Assembly (NCBI GenBank): GCA_022818135.1
Contig: JAFMSR010000001.1
Location: 6,362,911-6,426,910 of the forward strand
Reading direction: 5' to 3'
Origin: Saxidomus purpurata
Taxonomy: Eukaryota; Mollusca; Bivalvia; Venerida; Veneridae
Length of the DNA: 64,000 bases
Made by a program: the position numbers and the translations under genes. The notes under the pieces are model-generated. The model saw only the letters and a program-made list of their open reading frames with translations. It did not search any database and had not been told where the DNA came from. Shown here piece by piece: positions 26,121 through 37,687 of this stretch (positions within the stretch are counted from its first letter, which is position 1; each line of letters begins with the position of its first letter).

Positions 26121-27285
26121 AACCAAAATAGCATCCCTTTCAGCGTTGTTATCGTCTAATAGACAATGATTTGGAGTACTGATACGCAGTTATTAGCCAC
26201 GAATGCCGGAATTTTAAACAATGAACACCGCTGGAACGGACGTTATTTCATAAATGAACAATATCGTTCTATTCTAAAATTATTTATTTTCATTTGCTTA
26301 TTGTTATGTTATGAATATTGTTTAACATGTACTAATACATATAGCCATATTTCTCTTTCCTTGTGATTATTGTTTACTTTTATACATACTGTTTGCTTTT
26401 CTAGATTTGTTTATTTTATACATGAAGGTATTTACAGAATTGGAGATGTATTCTTCAATGATTGAATATTTAACGTTGTAATTAATAGCCAAAGATTGGC
26501 ATATTTTTTATCTTTTTATAATATTTATGCCTTCTTTTTTGTTTAATTTTCTAATTTTATGTACCTAGACGTGCTTGATTTTTTATTCATATATAAAAGA
26601 AAATGATGAAAAGGTTCAAACATATAAAAAGGATTTTTCTACAATGTGTACATAAGCAGCAACATATAATTATCATATAGTTTTATAACATGTACCAATT
26701 CCCTACGGACATATTTCTGAGTTAAAAATAACCAGTCGGGATATGAAATGGGAAAAATACATTCAAATGATGCATGCAAAAAGCATTCTAGTTAAATAAA
26801 ATAATACGTATTATATTATTGTGTTTGTCTCATGGCATAGTACCCACAATCACATATTTTCAGGTGTTTTTTTTTTTGCAGTCAATGATAACTTCATATT
26901 CTTACACCACACTGACAATACACCACACTGACAATGCTATTAGTATACGAACTACTTAGTGAAAAGTCTGTTCAAACAAGTAGAAGAGTCGACGTATCAT
27001 ACGTAAATTGTTTCGTTCAATGATTATTCTGCATGTGTGTATTCAACTTTCTACATTGTCAAGTTTAAGTCCATGACGGACATGCGGCAATATTTTTTGC
27101 TTCACATGCTTTGTGGTTTTCTCGCACCGAAAATGGATTCCTGGCTGGTTCAAAGTTCTAAGATACCTTTCCAGACTTCCTTGTCCGTTTACCACGCCTT
27201 CGCTCCTCTGTATCGAAAGAGTGATCCCTGAAAAATATTAATTATTATGATCATTTTCATTACCGATATTATTTCCGAAATGAAC

Positions 27286-27904
27286 TTACGCAATACGCTC
27301 ATGTAAGCACTTTTTGTTCATGTAAGCTTCAAACTATATATTACAAAAACCCATCAGTACGGTTTCATCTACGGACCGTACAGTAATTTTGTTCAAATTT
27401 TGCTACGCACCGTACAGTTTTTATGCATATACGAACCGTACAGGGAAAGAAACGTGTGATTCAACATATGTATATGGACCGTACAGAGCATATTTCGTGT
27501 AAGTGGCTTTTTTGTCCATTTCCTGTACATATATCAACATTCAGCTTTTCGTTCTTTAAGATAACAACAGAATCTACTGAGGAGTGGTTTTCGTGGACTT
27601 ATCCATCAAAGAATTAACTTTTGCCGAGTAAAAACACACATGACCTCTCGCTTCATTTCAGAGCACCGGCATTTGGTTCACTTTTATCAACGATATTTAG
27701 AAAAGTAGACACTGTTTAATGAAACGGATAAAGCCTAGAATGGCAAAATCATTTTTCTATCGGTCTGTGTAAGAATTCCATTTCTGAAATTCGTTTTTAA
27801 CTAGTTACGAGGAAAAAAGTAAGACACCTACTTTTCACATCCACTCTCGTCCGCCATCTTGGAAATTCCGAAAAAATGTTAACCGTCTCGGTTACACCAC
27901 AGTG
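27286..27904 (-). repeat. Right terminal inverted repeat
   Basis: This is the reverse complement of 24397-25026 with small indels, including the TGTACGG-type subterminal motifs near 27360-27490. Confidence 0.7.
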
Positions 27905-29411
27905 AGTATAGAGATTACACATGTAGTGACGCTAGTAGATGACGTGCTTTATATTGATGACGTACTGTATATCGAATAGAATATATTAAATTGTGATCAA
28001 CTCTACCTAACATTGTTATTTCGCCCATGGAGGCAGGGTCACATATACAGAGTTCTAACAAGAATAAATGGATGACATACCTTTAGATTGTGATAATAAC
28101 CAGTACTGGATAAATTTACATTGAAAACATAAACTTTGAAGCTTCAAAAATGACCTAATTCCGGATTATACATGAAGTAGTGAAAACTGATGACAATAGG
28201 AATGTAAACAAGTTCAAGATAGATTAAAACGAGCATGAATCTGTATGGTATGTTGTTGGTTTGTATTATTAACTTGATCAACACATATTTGTACAATTTT
28301 ATGACTTGTTACTTGCATCTAAAATAAATTTCCATGGAAATACAGTCTTATGAAAAGTGGTATTAACTTTACAGTTAGGATGAAGAAAATAAATTGACAA
28401 GATTTGAAGTTATTACTAAATGGTAAGTTCCGGGTTATTACACTATTACATCGAAGCCAACAATTTTTCTGTTTATTTTATGTCTAAAACTCTTGTTGGG
28501 TTTATTTCAATGAAATGTCGAAGTTGCTGGAAACGTCATCAGAAAGCATCGCAAAGATGACGTCATTTTAACGACGTCATGGTCATATAGTTTCCGGCAT
28601 TCAGTACGCTCGGTATACTTTTTTACGTTAATCCGGGTAACAGATTTTGATAATTTTCACTGAGTGGCCAGTGAGTTTACCGGGATATAATCACCGTTAT
28701 ATTTCGATAAACCACCGAAAAACATAAAATAAACTTTAATTATATAATAATAACGACCATGTTTGTGCCCGAATTATTTCATAAAGGTCTAAAATAGGTG
28801 ATAAAATATAAATTTAATCGTATTATGTAAATTTTATAAGACTTTAATGTGTTAAATTGCAAGTGTTCGGGGTTGAAAAGCTATACATGAAACAATGTTT
28901 ATTTAATTCAAGGCAAGTGAAAACATATTCACAAAATATGACTTACATATCCTCGATAGACGTAGCTGTGGTATGCTAATTTCATTAAAAGCGTAAAAAA
29001 AACAATTGTACAAAATGTGGCTTAAAACAATTTTGATAGATATAGCGTTCTCCGACAGGCCTATATCAGCACTGTTGTATCTGGTGCTGCAGATTCAGTC
29101 GTGTTTGAAGATAAAAGTTCACACTGGTGTACTTCTTCTAGAAAGTTTGAAACTTCACACTCGTATGTGATCAAACACATGTATCCACACATTGTCAACG
29201 ACCGTGTATTCAATGTTTCAATGACTGTCCCTGTGCCTTTTTGCTCTGGATAAATTCTGAAATCTAATATGTTGGTACAGGTTAGAAAATTGATCTTTTA
29301 AATGCACTGAACATACACTGCAGTTTCATCAATTACACATGTAATGCAAAGTTATTGAAATTTAAGAAATCATCTCACAATGCGTTCATCCGAAAAACCA
29401 TTGGTTGTGTT

Positions 29412-29505
29412 AGTGGAGGAGAGGGATCGAACACGGGATCGAATTTTCAATCCCTGGATTACAACTCCAGCGCGTTAATCACTGGACCACTGATTTGCTC
29501 CTCAA
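29412..29505 (-). mobile_element. tRNA-like SINE head (minus strand)
   Basis: Read on the minus strand, AGTGGTCCAGTGATTAACGC is A-box-like. A stem CTGGA/TCCAG encloses GTTGTAA, and GTTCGATCCC is a B box. The arms are too diverged for a working tRNA. It is absent from the matching places in units 2 and 3, so it was inserted in unit 1 after duplication. Confidence 0.5.
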
Positions 29506-29875
29506 TTTTTAAGTCTTATGACTTGTCATAATTTATAAATCTTTTTTTCTCTGGTTTTATGAGCGCCCCGTTCTGGCTTAATAATCAACTCTCCGCCTCA
29601 TTTTGGTTTAATAATCGCCTCGTTCTGGTTCATGGATATTCTGAGGCCATCGACATACACTGTGCTGTGTCAGCGTTCATCTGCCCGTACTACGCTTCTT
29701 CAAATGACATTTTTTCCCCAAAATTACAATGTGTACACACACAATAGGAACAATGGTCGTTCATTCTCCAATACATACACTTTGATATTTTCAAAGGATA
29801 CAACTTTTTTCCCACATGGATAATGGTATTATGCAATATTTTGTCGTGCAAGATGCTACTCATTAACTCTTTTGA

Positions 29876-31942
29876 TTAAGGAAATCTATTGAAGTAGCAA
29901 TGGAACAGAAATTCCGTCCCTGGTGCAAAGTTCAATATATAAAAAGAAATATTTATATCGGATGGTAGAAATATATCACAATGTTCACTCGGGTTAGCAC
30001 AGAAGCAAACCCAACTTGCATTGGGGAGATATCCCACGGTCGGCCGGGACAATGTACAAACTAAACGACAACAAGCGAAGATGGCTGGTTCATGAATATA
30101 CCTACATCTCTCAAATGGCTTTCCAAATACCTCAACTTCGCAAAGAACGAGTTCATCAGATACAGAAGAATTTCTTGTTATCCGAACCCATCGTCCTCTC
30201 ACTGCAGATTTCAACTGAAACGTGTATATTGACTCTATGATACCCTCGTGGTACCCATGTAAAGTATAACTTGCGTCTGCTTTGCCGATGAGAAGCTGTA
30301 CGTGTCGGAGTCTGTCAACTGAAAAAAGGCGTCATTTGTTCTATTTTTAAAATATTGAAAATTAAAGTCTAAATGATATATGCCTGATTTCTTTGTCCAG
30401 GATAATTTATTCAATAAGTAATTTTTATAGACATTTTATGTGGTTTGATTGTGCTTACTATAAACGAACTATTGCGAGATTGAGAGTTCATGTACAATAG
30501 ATTCAACATGAACTACGTAGTACAGCAACAGGTCGAGTGCAGTCACAACTGATTGGCGCTTGATGATAATATTTGTTATTGTATTGAAATAACTCACGAC
30601 AACATGGATCGTCCCGGTTGTATATGGTCACATGATCAATATAGTATATTCGACCTAGATCTACTTCCCAGAAGGCGTCTGTACCGGTTGACGTGTGTGA
30701 GCATGATCTGCCTTCGAAAAATGTCTGTGACACTCCCCCATCTACGGCTCTATCAGCACTGAAGTTGCGATAATTATCTGTCTGAAAGGCCTTCTTCCCG
30801 AGGGCAACATTCCAAAGATCGGTACCTTCTTTTAACGCATTGTTTAAAGATGAAAAACACATTTTATATTTTTATTATATATATAGATCAGTATGTTGAA
30901 AACAATATGTAAAATTAAACAAAGTATACAGTTAAGCTCGTATTGAGGATTCGAACAAGGGAAAATGTGTCTTTACAAAATGGACATTCGTTTGGTAGTA
31001 TTTATTCGAAGAAAAGCAACCTGAGGGGTCAATGCGAAAGTATCTTATCTACTTCTATTTCTATACAATCGTCGAACACCAACGATTGACCTGCTTCGCT
31101 CCATACATCATGATAAATCGTGTATCTATCAAAAAACTAAAATAATAATAAGTGATCACGTGCCGAGTCCAAATCTGGAAAAAAATATGAAGACCTTCGC
31201 GGATTTTAAGACGTCATTTCTGTCATATTGTCTGTTAAATATTTTATTATGATTACTTTTATGAGATATACGATATAATAAGTTTACATTAATGTGTCGG
31301 ATAATATGTATATTTGTACACCTGTGAAAAACGATGATGGTGCGGACTAAGTTCTCAGTCAATAAATCTTTAAACCAGGTTTGACTTCAACATTAGTCTA
31401 TAATTGTATAGTATGGAGTGTAGCAGAGTCAAACGGACTAAGTTTCTATATTCATATATTCACTTAGACTACTGTCGCGTTGACCCGTCGATATAGTGAT
31501 AGAGATATAGTGTCGTTCGGAAGTCCCGGGTCAGGGTCACAGACCGTGAGGCATTCGTCTCGAATGAGAGACAGCTGTAGTTTTTTTTGTACCTACTAGT
31601 GACGGCGAAATGTAACATTGTAGTCACGGAAATAAAAATAAACACCACTTTGCAAGCTCTTTCTACGAATAGATACAACGTAGATATCTAATCTTAGCAA
31701 CCCTACAACCCTTGACAGTTTTAAATGCAGACTTTATACTGAACTAGAAAACATTCGTACATTTATTACGATGTAAACGTAAAACACAAACAATTAATAC
31801 TTCACTAAGACAATGCAATTTCTTAGCATAATTTAATTGATATTTAGGAAATTTGTTGAAATACCAATTAAGATAATTTAGGAAACTTACCGGATGTACA
31901 TATTGTTCCAACGAACAGTGAAAAAACAAATAATGTTGACAT
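29876..31942 (-). CDS. F-type lectin (fucolectin) copy 1, with 71-residue C-terminal extension
   Basis: Three exons on the minus strand: 31942-31891, 30828-30598, 30318-29876, joined in phase 1 at both introns; 726 nt, 241 residues. Exon 1 is a signal peptide (MSTLFVFSLFVGTICTS). Exons 2 and 3 form one F-type lectin (F5/8-like) domain: LWNVALGKKAFQT, RAVDGG, CSHT, FWEVDLGRIYYIDHVTIYNR, then LRHVQLLIGK, GRWVRITRNSS and CEVEVFGKP. Such proteins are secreted and bind fucose, usually in innate defence. The His-X26-Arg part of the sugar-binding motif is present, but the segment after it (RDDPCCLDR) is one residue longer than the usual RXDX4R. Copies 2 and 3 stop at YIY or YIN; here that TAA reads GAA (30089-30091), so translation runs on for 71 codons with seven Cys and no recognised domain. 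Confidence 0.82.
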
Positions 31943-32715
31943 CTTTCGCCAGGTTTTAAAAGCAATAACGCATTATTCTTTCAACAAATCAGTTGGTTTA
32001 ATTTTCGAAAGTAAATATAAAATTGCATGTATCTTATATGAAAGTTTACATCATTTTGATACGAAGTTCAAAGCGTATTGTATTCTTGTCAATGACAAAT
32101 TGTGAAATATTTGTGACTTTTCATTTAAGGGAATGACATATGACCATGTTTCAATTTGAATATTTGATCATGAATGCCAATTGTTCCAAATCATGTGTTT
32201 TGCTATTAGTATGATGGCTTTTATCGATTACCGTATACTTAATAAGTTCTGCTTTATATCATCTAACCAGAATTTATTGACATGATACATAATTTACAGA
32301 ATTATGTAAGCCTCGTGTCGCTTTATTTCTTAGTCATGCAGACAGTTGGGTAAGACTGATTAATTGATAGATAGAAGCTGTTAATCATGCTTTGGATAAA
32401 ACGTAGAATTATGTTGTACATTATAACATTATACACTTATTTTTGGGTTTATATATAGTTTTGCGGACATGTTTAAAATTGATATTTACTTCGTCGTCCT
32501 CGGCTTGTACTTCTATTTAACAGGTCGGAAAAACTATAAACTGATGGAAACATTAGTATTAAGTTGATATTTCGTATACCTCATAAAAAGTAGTGAAACT
32601 CTGCGAAAATTGTTACAGAAAGAACGACTTGCACAGGTCTACTTATTATTTCCAAGGCTACACGTACACATGATCGCTATCGGCGAATCAGGATTAAGTA
32701 TATTCATGAAAAGTT
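31085..32715. repeat. Inverted-repeat pair flanking lectin exon 1 (unit 1)
   Basis: Arms lie near 31085-31385 and 32440-32715. The first reads TGATCACGTGCCGAGTCC and TTTTATGAGATATACGATAT. The second carries the complements GTATACCTCATAAAAAGTAG and ATGATCGCTATCGGCGAATC. Related pairs lie at 44990-45530/49490-49750 and 61845-62140/63020-63330. The signal-peptide exon sits between the arms here and in unit 2. Confidence 0.6.
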
Positions 32716-35336
32716 CATTATATATTTTTTCAACCCATTTTGATATCAATCAAAGGATGCAATGTTATGCTACATGTGCTACAACTGATCTATACAATGA
32801 GTTACACGTTTTATTTACACATATTCTTTTGTTTTGTACTTCATTAGCTAAGGGGTCGTCTGCAAAATTATGTCAAAATACCTTTTGGTATTTATTATAT
32901 TAAGTGTGCCACAAAGTGTGTCACTGTTTTAAATTTACACCAGCAATTTCAGTGAATTTATACCCAACAGCCATGTGGAACAAATCACTGAAAAAGAACG
33001 ACTGGAACGTGTTTTTTTCAAATTTCTTTAGCCCACTGGGGCCACGTCTCCGAGGGAATAATTGTTTCTACAAGTTAGAGATCTTAGTTTTCCTAGATCT
33101 AACACAAATATAACTTCTATATTTTACCACTGAAATACCCGGTAGACTGACAATTAGCTGCTGAAAAAGCATCCAACGGGTTAAGCCGCATTGGTAGCAT
33201 GCATGAACATAACAAGAGAGCCATGATTGTTCTACAAGTTAACCTAGCTGAAGTCATTCAGCAAAAGGTTAAACTTTCCATCTTTTATCTGTTTATATTT
33301 CATTAAATTAAATTTGTTGAACGTTTGAGCACATCTCCCATAATTATTGCAGATCGAATTAACCTAATTATTCATCTAATCCACAAAAGCTATAAGTCTT
33401 ACAAGTTTGACGTAGCCTATACAGTAAAGAAAACAGAAAGTAAACTCTCAATTACATGTACTGTAAAAAAAGAGTTTAATTATATGCCTAAGAACTATAT
33501 TTCTTTATTCCAGTATACAGTAAATGTTCCAGCAATGTTAGGTTGGAACGTAGATTATACTTTTATAGTTACAAATTATTTATTGTACCGTTAGAAAGTT
33601 AAACAATGATCCTGTAAAATCCTTGACTGGTGGGATTCAGTTGCTATGTTTATTTTAAAACACTCTTCTGCACTTCAAACTGCTAGCGTTTAATTCCTAA
33701 AAAATTCTTTTCAAAATTAAAGGCTGAATAGCTGTCCAATTTTAAAAAAAAATAAAAAAATATAATTGATCGCTTGTATTTCTTAAGGAAAAGTTTTGGC
33801 CTACCTAGCAGAGGTAACCGCTGTCTACATAACAAAATATTTGAAATTCGTCATTTTTCACAAGAGATAACTAACTAGGGAGTAATAGATTTCATTCAAA
33901 ACTCTTTTGTATAATGTAGTTAATCCGTTTCTAGTCTAACACATTTAGACATATCAGAAAATTCATAGACTACGCATTTGTTGTGATCATATTTATGAAA
34001 GATTCATTAAAGTCATTTTAAGACTACTTCGTAAAATAATTTGAAATTGAAAGGTTTCAGAGGTAATGATTAAAGTGTTCAATATCACAGGTGGAAATTA
34101 GTTACGCGTTTTGCTTGTGATGTTTCTGACAAATCTAAGTGATTTCCCAAGATACTTTTGTGCATCTATAATTCAGACCATTAGTTATAGAAGAGAAGTC
34201 GTTCGAAGAGATGTTTTTGGCGAAGCAATGCTTTACCAACGAATTGGAAACACGTTCAAAATGAATAATTATGAACGGATTTTTAAATCTTCTTGTCGGA
34301 TACAACGGTAAACGAGTTTCTATTTATCCATATGTTAAACTACATGTAAAAAGTATTTGCATTTTTAACTTACTTTATTGTCAATGCAATACTTATATAA
34401 ATGAGGCATTTTCTTGCAGAAAAAAAGTATTTTGTGGCCCATGTAGACAGGCTGAAATGGAATTAGTTTACCCAACTTAAATCTCAATAAATACAAAAGC
34501 AAATTAACCAGACGATTCTGTTTTCCAAAATAACAATTCTAACACAAGCGGCTGTTTTTCTTTTATGAACATATCCTTTGAACGCCTATAACGTAAGAAG
34601 TGACAGTTACCGTATGGAACACGTTTTGTCTGTATGAATTTAAAGGCTATGCCGACAGGTCCTGAATGTTGAAATCTCAGACGCCCGAGGCAAATGCTGA
34701 CACTTTAAGACAACCTTGAAAATGACCTTGGACACAATTTTACCTTTTTGCCTTTGTAACATCTTATAAATGTTTTCTTCAGTATTGCTTCAAACATAGC
34801 TGCTGACGTCACTTTTTACCGGCGCACTTTCCTACACTGTCGGCAGGTTTTTACTTGTAGCGTTTTGCCTTTGTAATATATTTTCAACCATTTTATCTTA
34901 TATCTTTTAATTAGAGCTACAAACTGATATTAAATTCTACGTCAAAAGTAGCGTAAAATTAAATTTGTAAGAAATCGACTCGATGAAAAAACGTTTAAGT
35001 TCAATATGTTTTGTAAAAACTATTTTGCTATTAGATGACATTGTAAAAATTAGGGGTCACCGACTTAAGTATTTCGCAATTTGACCAATTCGTAATTCTA
35101 CCCTATGTCTGACATAGGTGTTTAAATGCAATATTCACATTATGTCCTTAGAATAAATGAAAATTCGTTGCACAACTTGATACTTTGTCAGATAAATAAT
35201 GGTGTTTATAACAAAATAGTAATGATTTAAATACATGAAAATAGCAGTATGTAATCTTGCATTCCATAATAACTATGATATTGACGAAATCATCCTGGAA
35301 TATGACCATTTGTTGCACAGACATGATGAATTAAAC
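32716..35336. other. Duplicated non-coding stretch 5' of lectin copy 1
   Basis: This stretch is paralleled by 49750-52900 in unit 2, for example CAGTAAATGTTCCAGCAATG near 33517 and 51124. Open frames here (32610-32903, 33325-33594, 34111-34480) are not kept in unit 2: their frames shift or stop there, so I do not call genes. It may include the lectin promoter. Confidence 0.5.
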
Positions 35337-35337
35337 A

Positions 35338-35412
35338 TGTCCCGGTCAAATTCCGCTGATGGGATTCGAACCGGCAACCTTCGAATGAGGTGCCTACCAC
35401 TCTACATCTACA
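35338..35412 (-). mobile_element. tRNA-like sequence (minus strand), duplicated at 52930-53005
   Basis: On the minus strand, AGAGTGGTAGGCACCTCATT and GGTTCGAATCCCATC resemble A and B boxes of a tRNA. The arms pair poorly, and the copy in unit 2 has further changes. It is best read as a SINE head. Confidence 0.4.
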
Positions 35413-35536
35413 CATCGGCGTCTCCCTACATAGTGTTTACTTCAATTAAGATCGTTTACTTTTACACATTTTTGAATGCATAGTTTTGTTCGGTTTCCGT
35501 GCGATAACATTGACCTCTTTCAATCATAGTACATGG

Positions 35537-36816
35537 ATGAATAAAAATGCCATCTGCAGTCTATCGTCATGTTTAATAATAGCGATTTTTATTGTCGGAG
35601 TATTCGAAAAGGCAGGTAAGAAAGAAATGTTTCCTTTACTTTAATTTGGTCGTTTAAATTGTCTTTCATATCTTATAATCACGACAGGTTGTGTGCTAGC
35701 AAATCAGTTTTCCGTCACAAGTTTCATTTGCATAGATTTCATATGTGTAGTGCATAGGTTATTAATGTGAAAAAGACGTACACATGAACTAGAAAGACAA
35801 CCACATTACAGAAGGATAAACAGAAGGGAAATAGAGCTATATATTATTTAAGAAAACAAAAAAACATAAACATTACACAATTTCAAAACAGAAATAGATA
35901 TAGGTAGATATGTGGATAAGAATGAGACAGTTGCATTTACTCTGTATCGGCCTATGTGGCAGAAGACCAGAGTGTGATCACCGGCAAGGAAACATGGGAT
36001 GTGCCCTACGACAATGCACCTAGCACAACACCAAGCTGTGAATGAGTGTATCACTCGTGCAAATAAACCAGGCCCCGTGATAAATAATTGTTTTGTAACT
36101 AGAGAAGCCATTTTGAAAGTCATTTCAAATTTTTACAGAAAGCAAGTTAGACACATTTATTAAATGTTTTGATATTATATTTATTAAAAGTTTGAGCACG
36201 AAACTGAGTTGAGTTATAATCACGGGGCCTTGGACCTTCTGAAATAAAAAAAAATAGTTTCGCAGCTGGTTTATAGTCTATATTTATCTTCGGTTTTCTT
36301 CTTATGAAAATGCACGTGGCAAATCTGGTGACATCGTTAAATCTTTAACACAGATAAAACAAATAGAAGGGATGGGTGCTGTAGTGTCGAGTGGTTAACG
36401 CTCTGGACTTCTAATCCAGAGGTCCCCAGTCCGAATCCCGGCCGTGGCACTGGAAATTACAGAAACACTTTTTAGTGTTTCCCACCCATCTAGAGATGAA
36501 CTGGTTAGAAATGAAGAGCTAGTCTCACGTGTATCGGTGCTATACACCGGCCATGTTAAAGAACCAAGGGGTCTATTCGTAAAAGAACTAGAGTCTGGTA
36601 CTGTGATAAATTCAAAGTAGATATCATAGCACTAACAGATGCTAATCGCAAGCATACATTCACGAACTTAACTAACATGCAAGTGTGAGAGAGTTCAGTT
36701 CTGTTCATAAATGCATTTTGTATATCGCTGTTTATATGACGTTTTCCTTCTTTTGCATAGACGGAAATGAGAAAAATAAAGATACCACGGAACAATTAGT
36801 TGAACAACCAATGTAG
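35537..36816 (+). CDS. Candidate small secreted peptide, 2 exons, 44 aa
   Basis: Exon 1 (35537-35615) encodes a signal-peptide-like segment with core CLIIAIFIVGVF and ends at GCAG|GTAAGA in phase 1. The first acceptor that keeps a frame and has a good pyrimidine tract (CCTTCTTTTGCATAG) opens exon 2 at 36761-36816. Exon 2 adds a hydrophilic tail (DGNEKNKDTTEQLVEQPM) and TAG. A four-codon frame starting at 35533 overlaps the start codon. Unit 2 has exon 1 with a 22-bp deletion, and sequence homology ends at the exon 2 acceptor. The peptide has no recognised family. Exon 1 might instead splice to an exon I did not find. Confidence 0.3.
36374..36595 (+). mobile_element. SINE with tRNA-Arg(TCT)-like head
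   Basis: The head has GTCGAGTGGTTAACGC, a stem CTGGA/TCCAG around CTTCTAA (anticodon TCT), and AGTCCGAATCCC as B box. A body with CACTTTTTAGTGTTTCCCAC follows. The copy in unit 2 at 54096-54320 has ACT in the anticodon position and a broken A-box arm, so neither is taken as a functional tRNA gene. Confidence 0.6.
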
Positions 36817-37544
36817 TTTTTCTTTACAAAATAAACTCTATATCCGATCTTGCATTGGTTGTTCGCACCAATCCCAGTCACATAAATACTGAAATATTGT
36901 ATTAATGTTTCTACCTTTAGAAGTATTCGTTAAACATATCAAGGCACCACTGGAGCATCTCAACTAGAGTTTCAGGTATGGTACCGTATTTTGTTACTAT
37001 GTACATGACGGGAGGGTGTAAATCTGATCTAAACGCTATAGAAAGGCACTGGTCAAAATCACATTAACCTATGAATAGTTTTAGGCAAATAAAGATTCGT
37101 AGCTTTTAAGATATCCCGTCCTTGAATATAAATTGCTTTATTAAAAAAAATGAGCCTGTTAGTAAATCAACTTATCTCTATGTAAAAAAAGGAAACGTAG
37201 AAAGTAGCTCTCAGTACATCATAACGTCAAAAATTCGTATGGGGTAGGGGTGAAATTCGTGGAATTGTAAAAATAGTAAGCCGGTGACCCTTCCTTTTCA
37301 TCATATCAAATGATTGTAAAATAATTTGTATACAGCAAATCAAACGTATGCGTTTTTTCATCGAGCTGATTTTTAATAACTCCAATTGTAAGGAAAAAGT
37401 TTCAGCAATACCCTGATACAATTTTACCGTTTTGACGTCACATAATCACGACTAGCGTCTCAAGCGTCGAAATGTTTTCATCAAATTTTATGCTATTATA
37501 AAATACGTCTTAAAAGCAAGGCACATTTTATCTGATATCGTCTA
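36817..37544. other. Unit-1-specific spacer
   Basis: This stretch of about 0.73 kb lies between the candidate peptide exon and the segment inverted in unit 2. It has no counterpart at the same place in unit 2, so it was either inserted here or deleted there. No gene or repeat was recognised. Confidence 0.4.
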
Positions 37545-37600
37545 TAATTTAAAATTAAAAGCGCGGTGAATGCAAACTCGGGAAATAATATTAAGTTATT

Positions 37601-37687
37601 TAACATTGTACTGTACAAAACGGAGATATATTTGGACGAGGACTCGCCGAGTCCAAACATATCTCGTATTGTACAGTACAATGTTTA
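37601..37687. repeat. Near-perfect palindrome
   Basis: TAACATTGTACTGTACAAAA with GGAGATATATTTGGAC on the left is mirrored by GTCCAAACATATCTCG and TATTGTACAGTACAATGTTT on the right, with a loop of a few bases (GAGGACTCGCCGA). A version with a loop of about 110 bp lies at 58970-59145. Confidence 0.85.

Larger units (their letters stand above)
24397..27904. mobile_element. 3.5-kb DNA element with ~620-bp terminal inverted repeats and 5-bp target duplication
   Basis: The left end CACTGTGGTGTAACCGAGAC and the right end GTCTCGGTTACACCACAGTG are exact inverses. Similarity continues inward to about 25026 and 27286. Directly outside, AGTAT is present on both sides (24392-24396, 27905-27909). No shorter exact duplication is possible at these ends. 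A 5-bp duplication with CACWRTG-like ends is the pattern of the Transib superfamily, related to RAG. CMC-type elements also start CACTG but make 2-4 bp duplications. No transposase motif was recognised inside, so it is probably non-autonomous. Superfamily assignment is tentative. Confidence 0.7.

Noticed and set aside
28558..28580. Pair of TGACGTCA/CGACGTCA (CRE-like) sites
   Set aside because: There is no gene start nearby, the second site is imperfect, and similar GACGTC words occur elsewhere in the window (25530, 37434).
33325..34480. Several 60-90-codon plus-strand frames
   Set aside because: The matching DNA in unit 2 (50980-52080) has stops or frame changes, so there is no sign of selection on these frames.
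35848..36123. 91-codon minus-strand frame with several Cys
   Set aside because: The region is repeated in unit 2, where the frame is broken by the poly-A block and substitutions; no signal peptide or splice pattern supports it.
36374..36451. Functional tRNA-Arg(TCT) gene
   Set aside because: The anticodon arm is good but the acceptor arm pairs only partly, a SINE body follows directly, and the unit 2 copy has a different anticodon.
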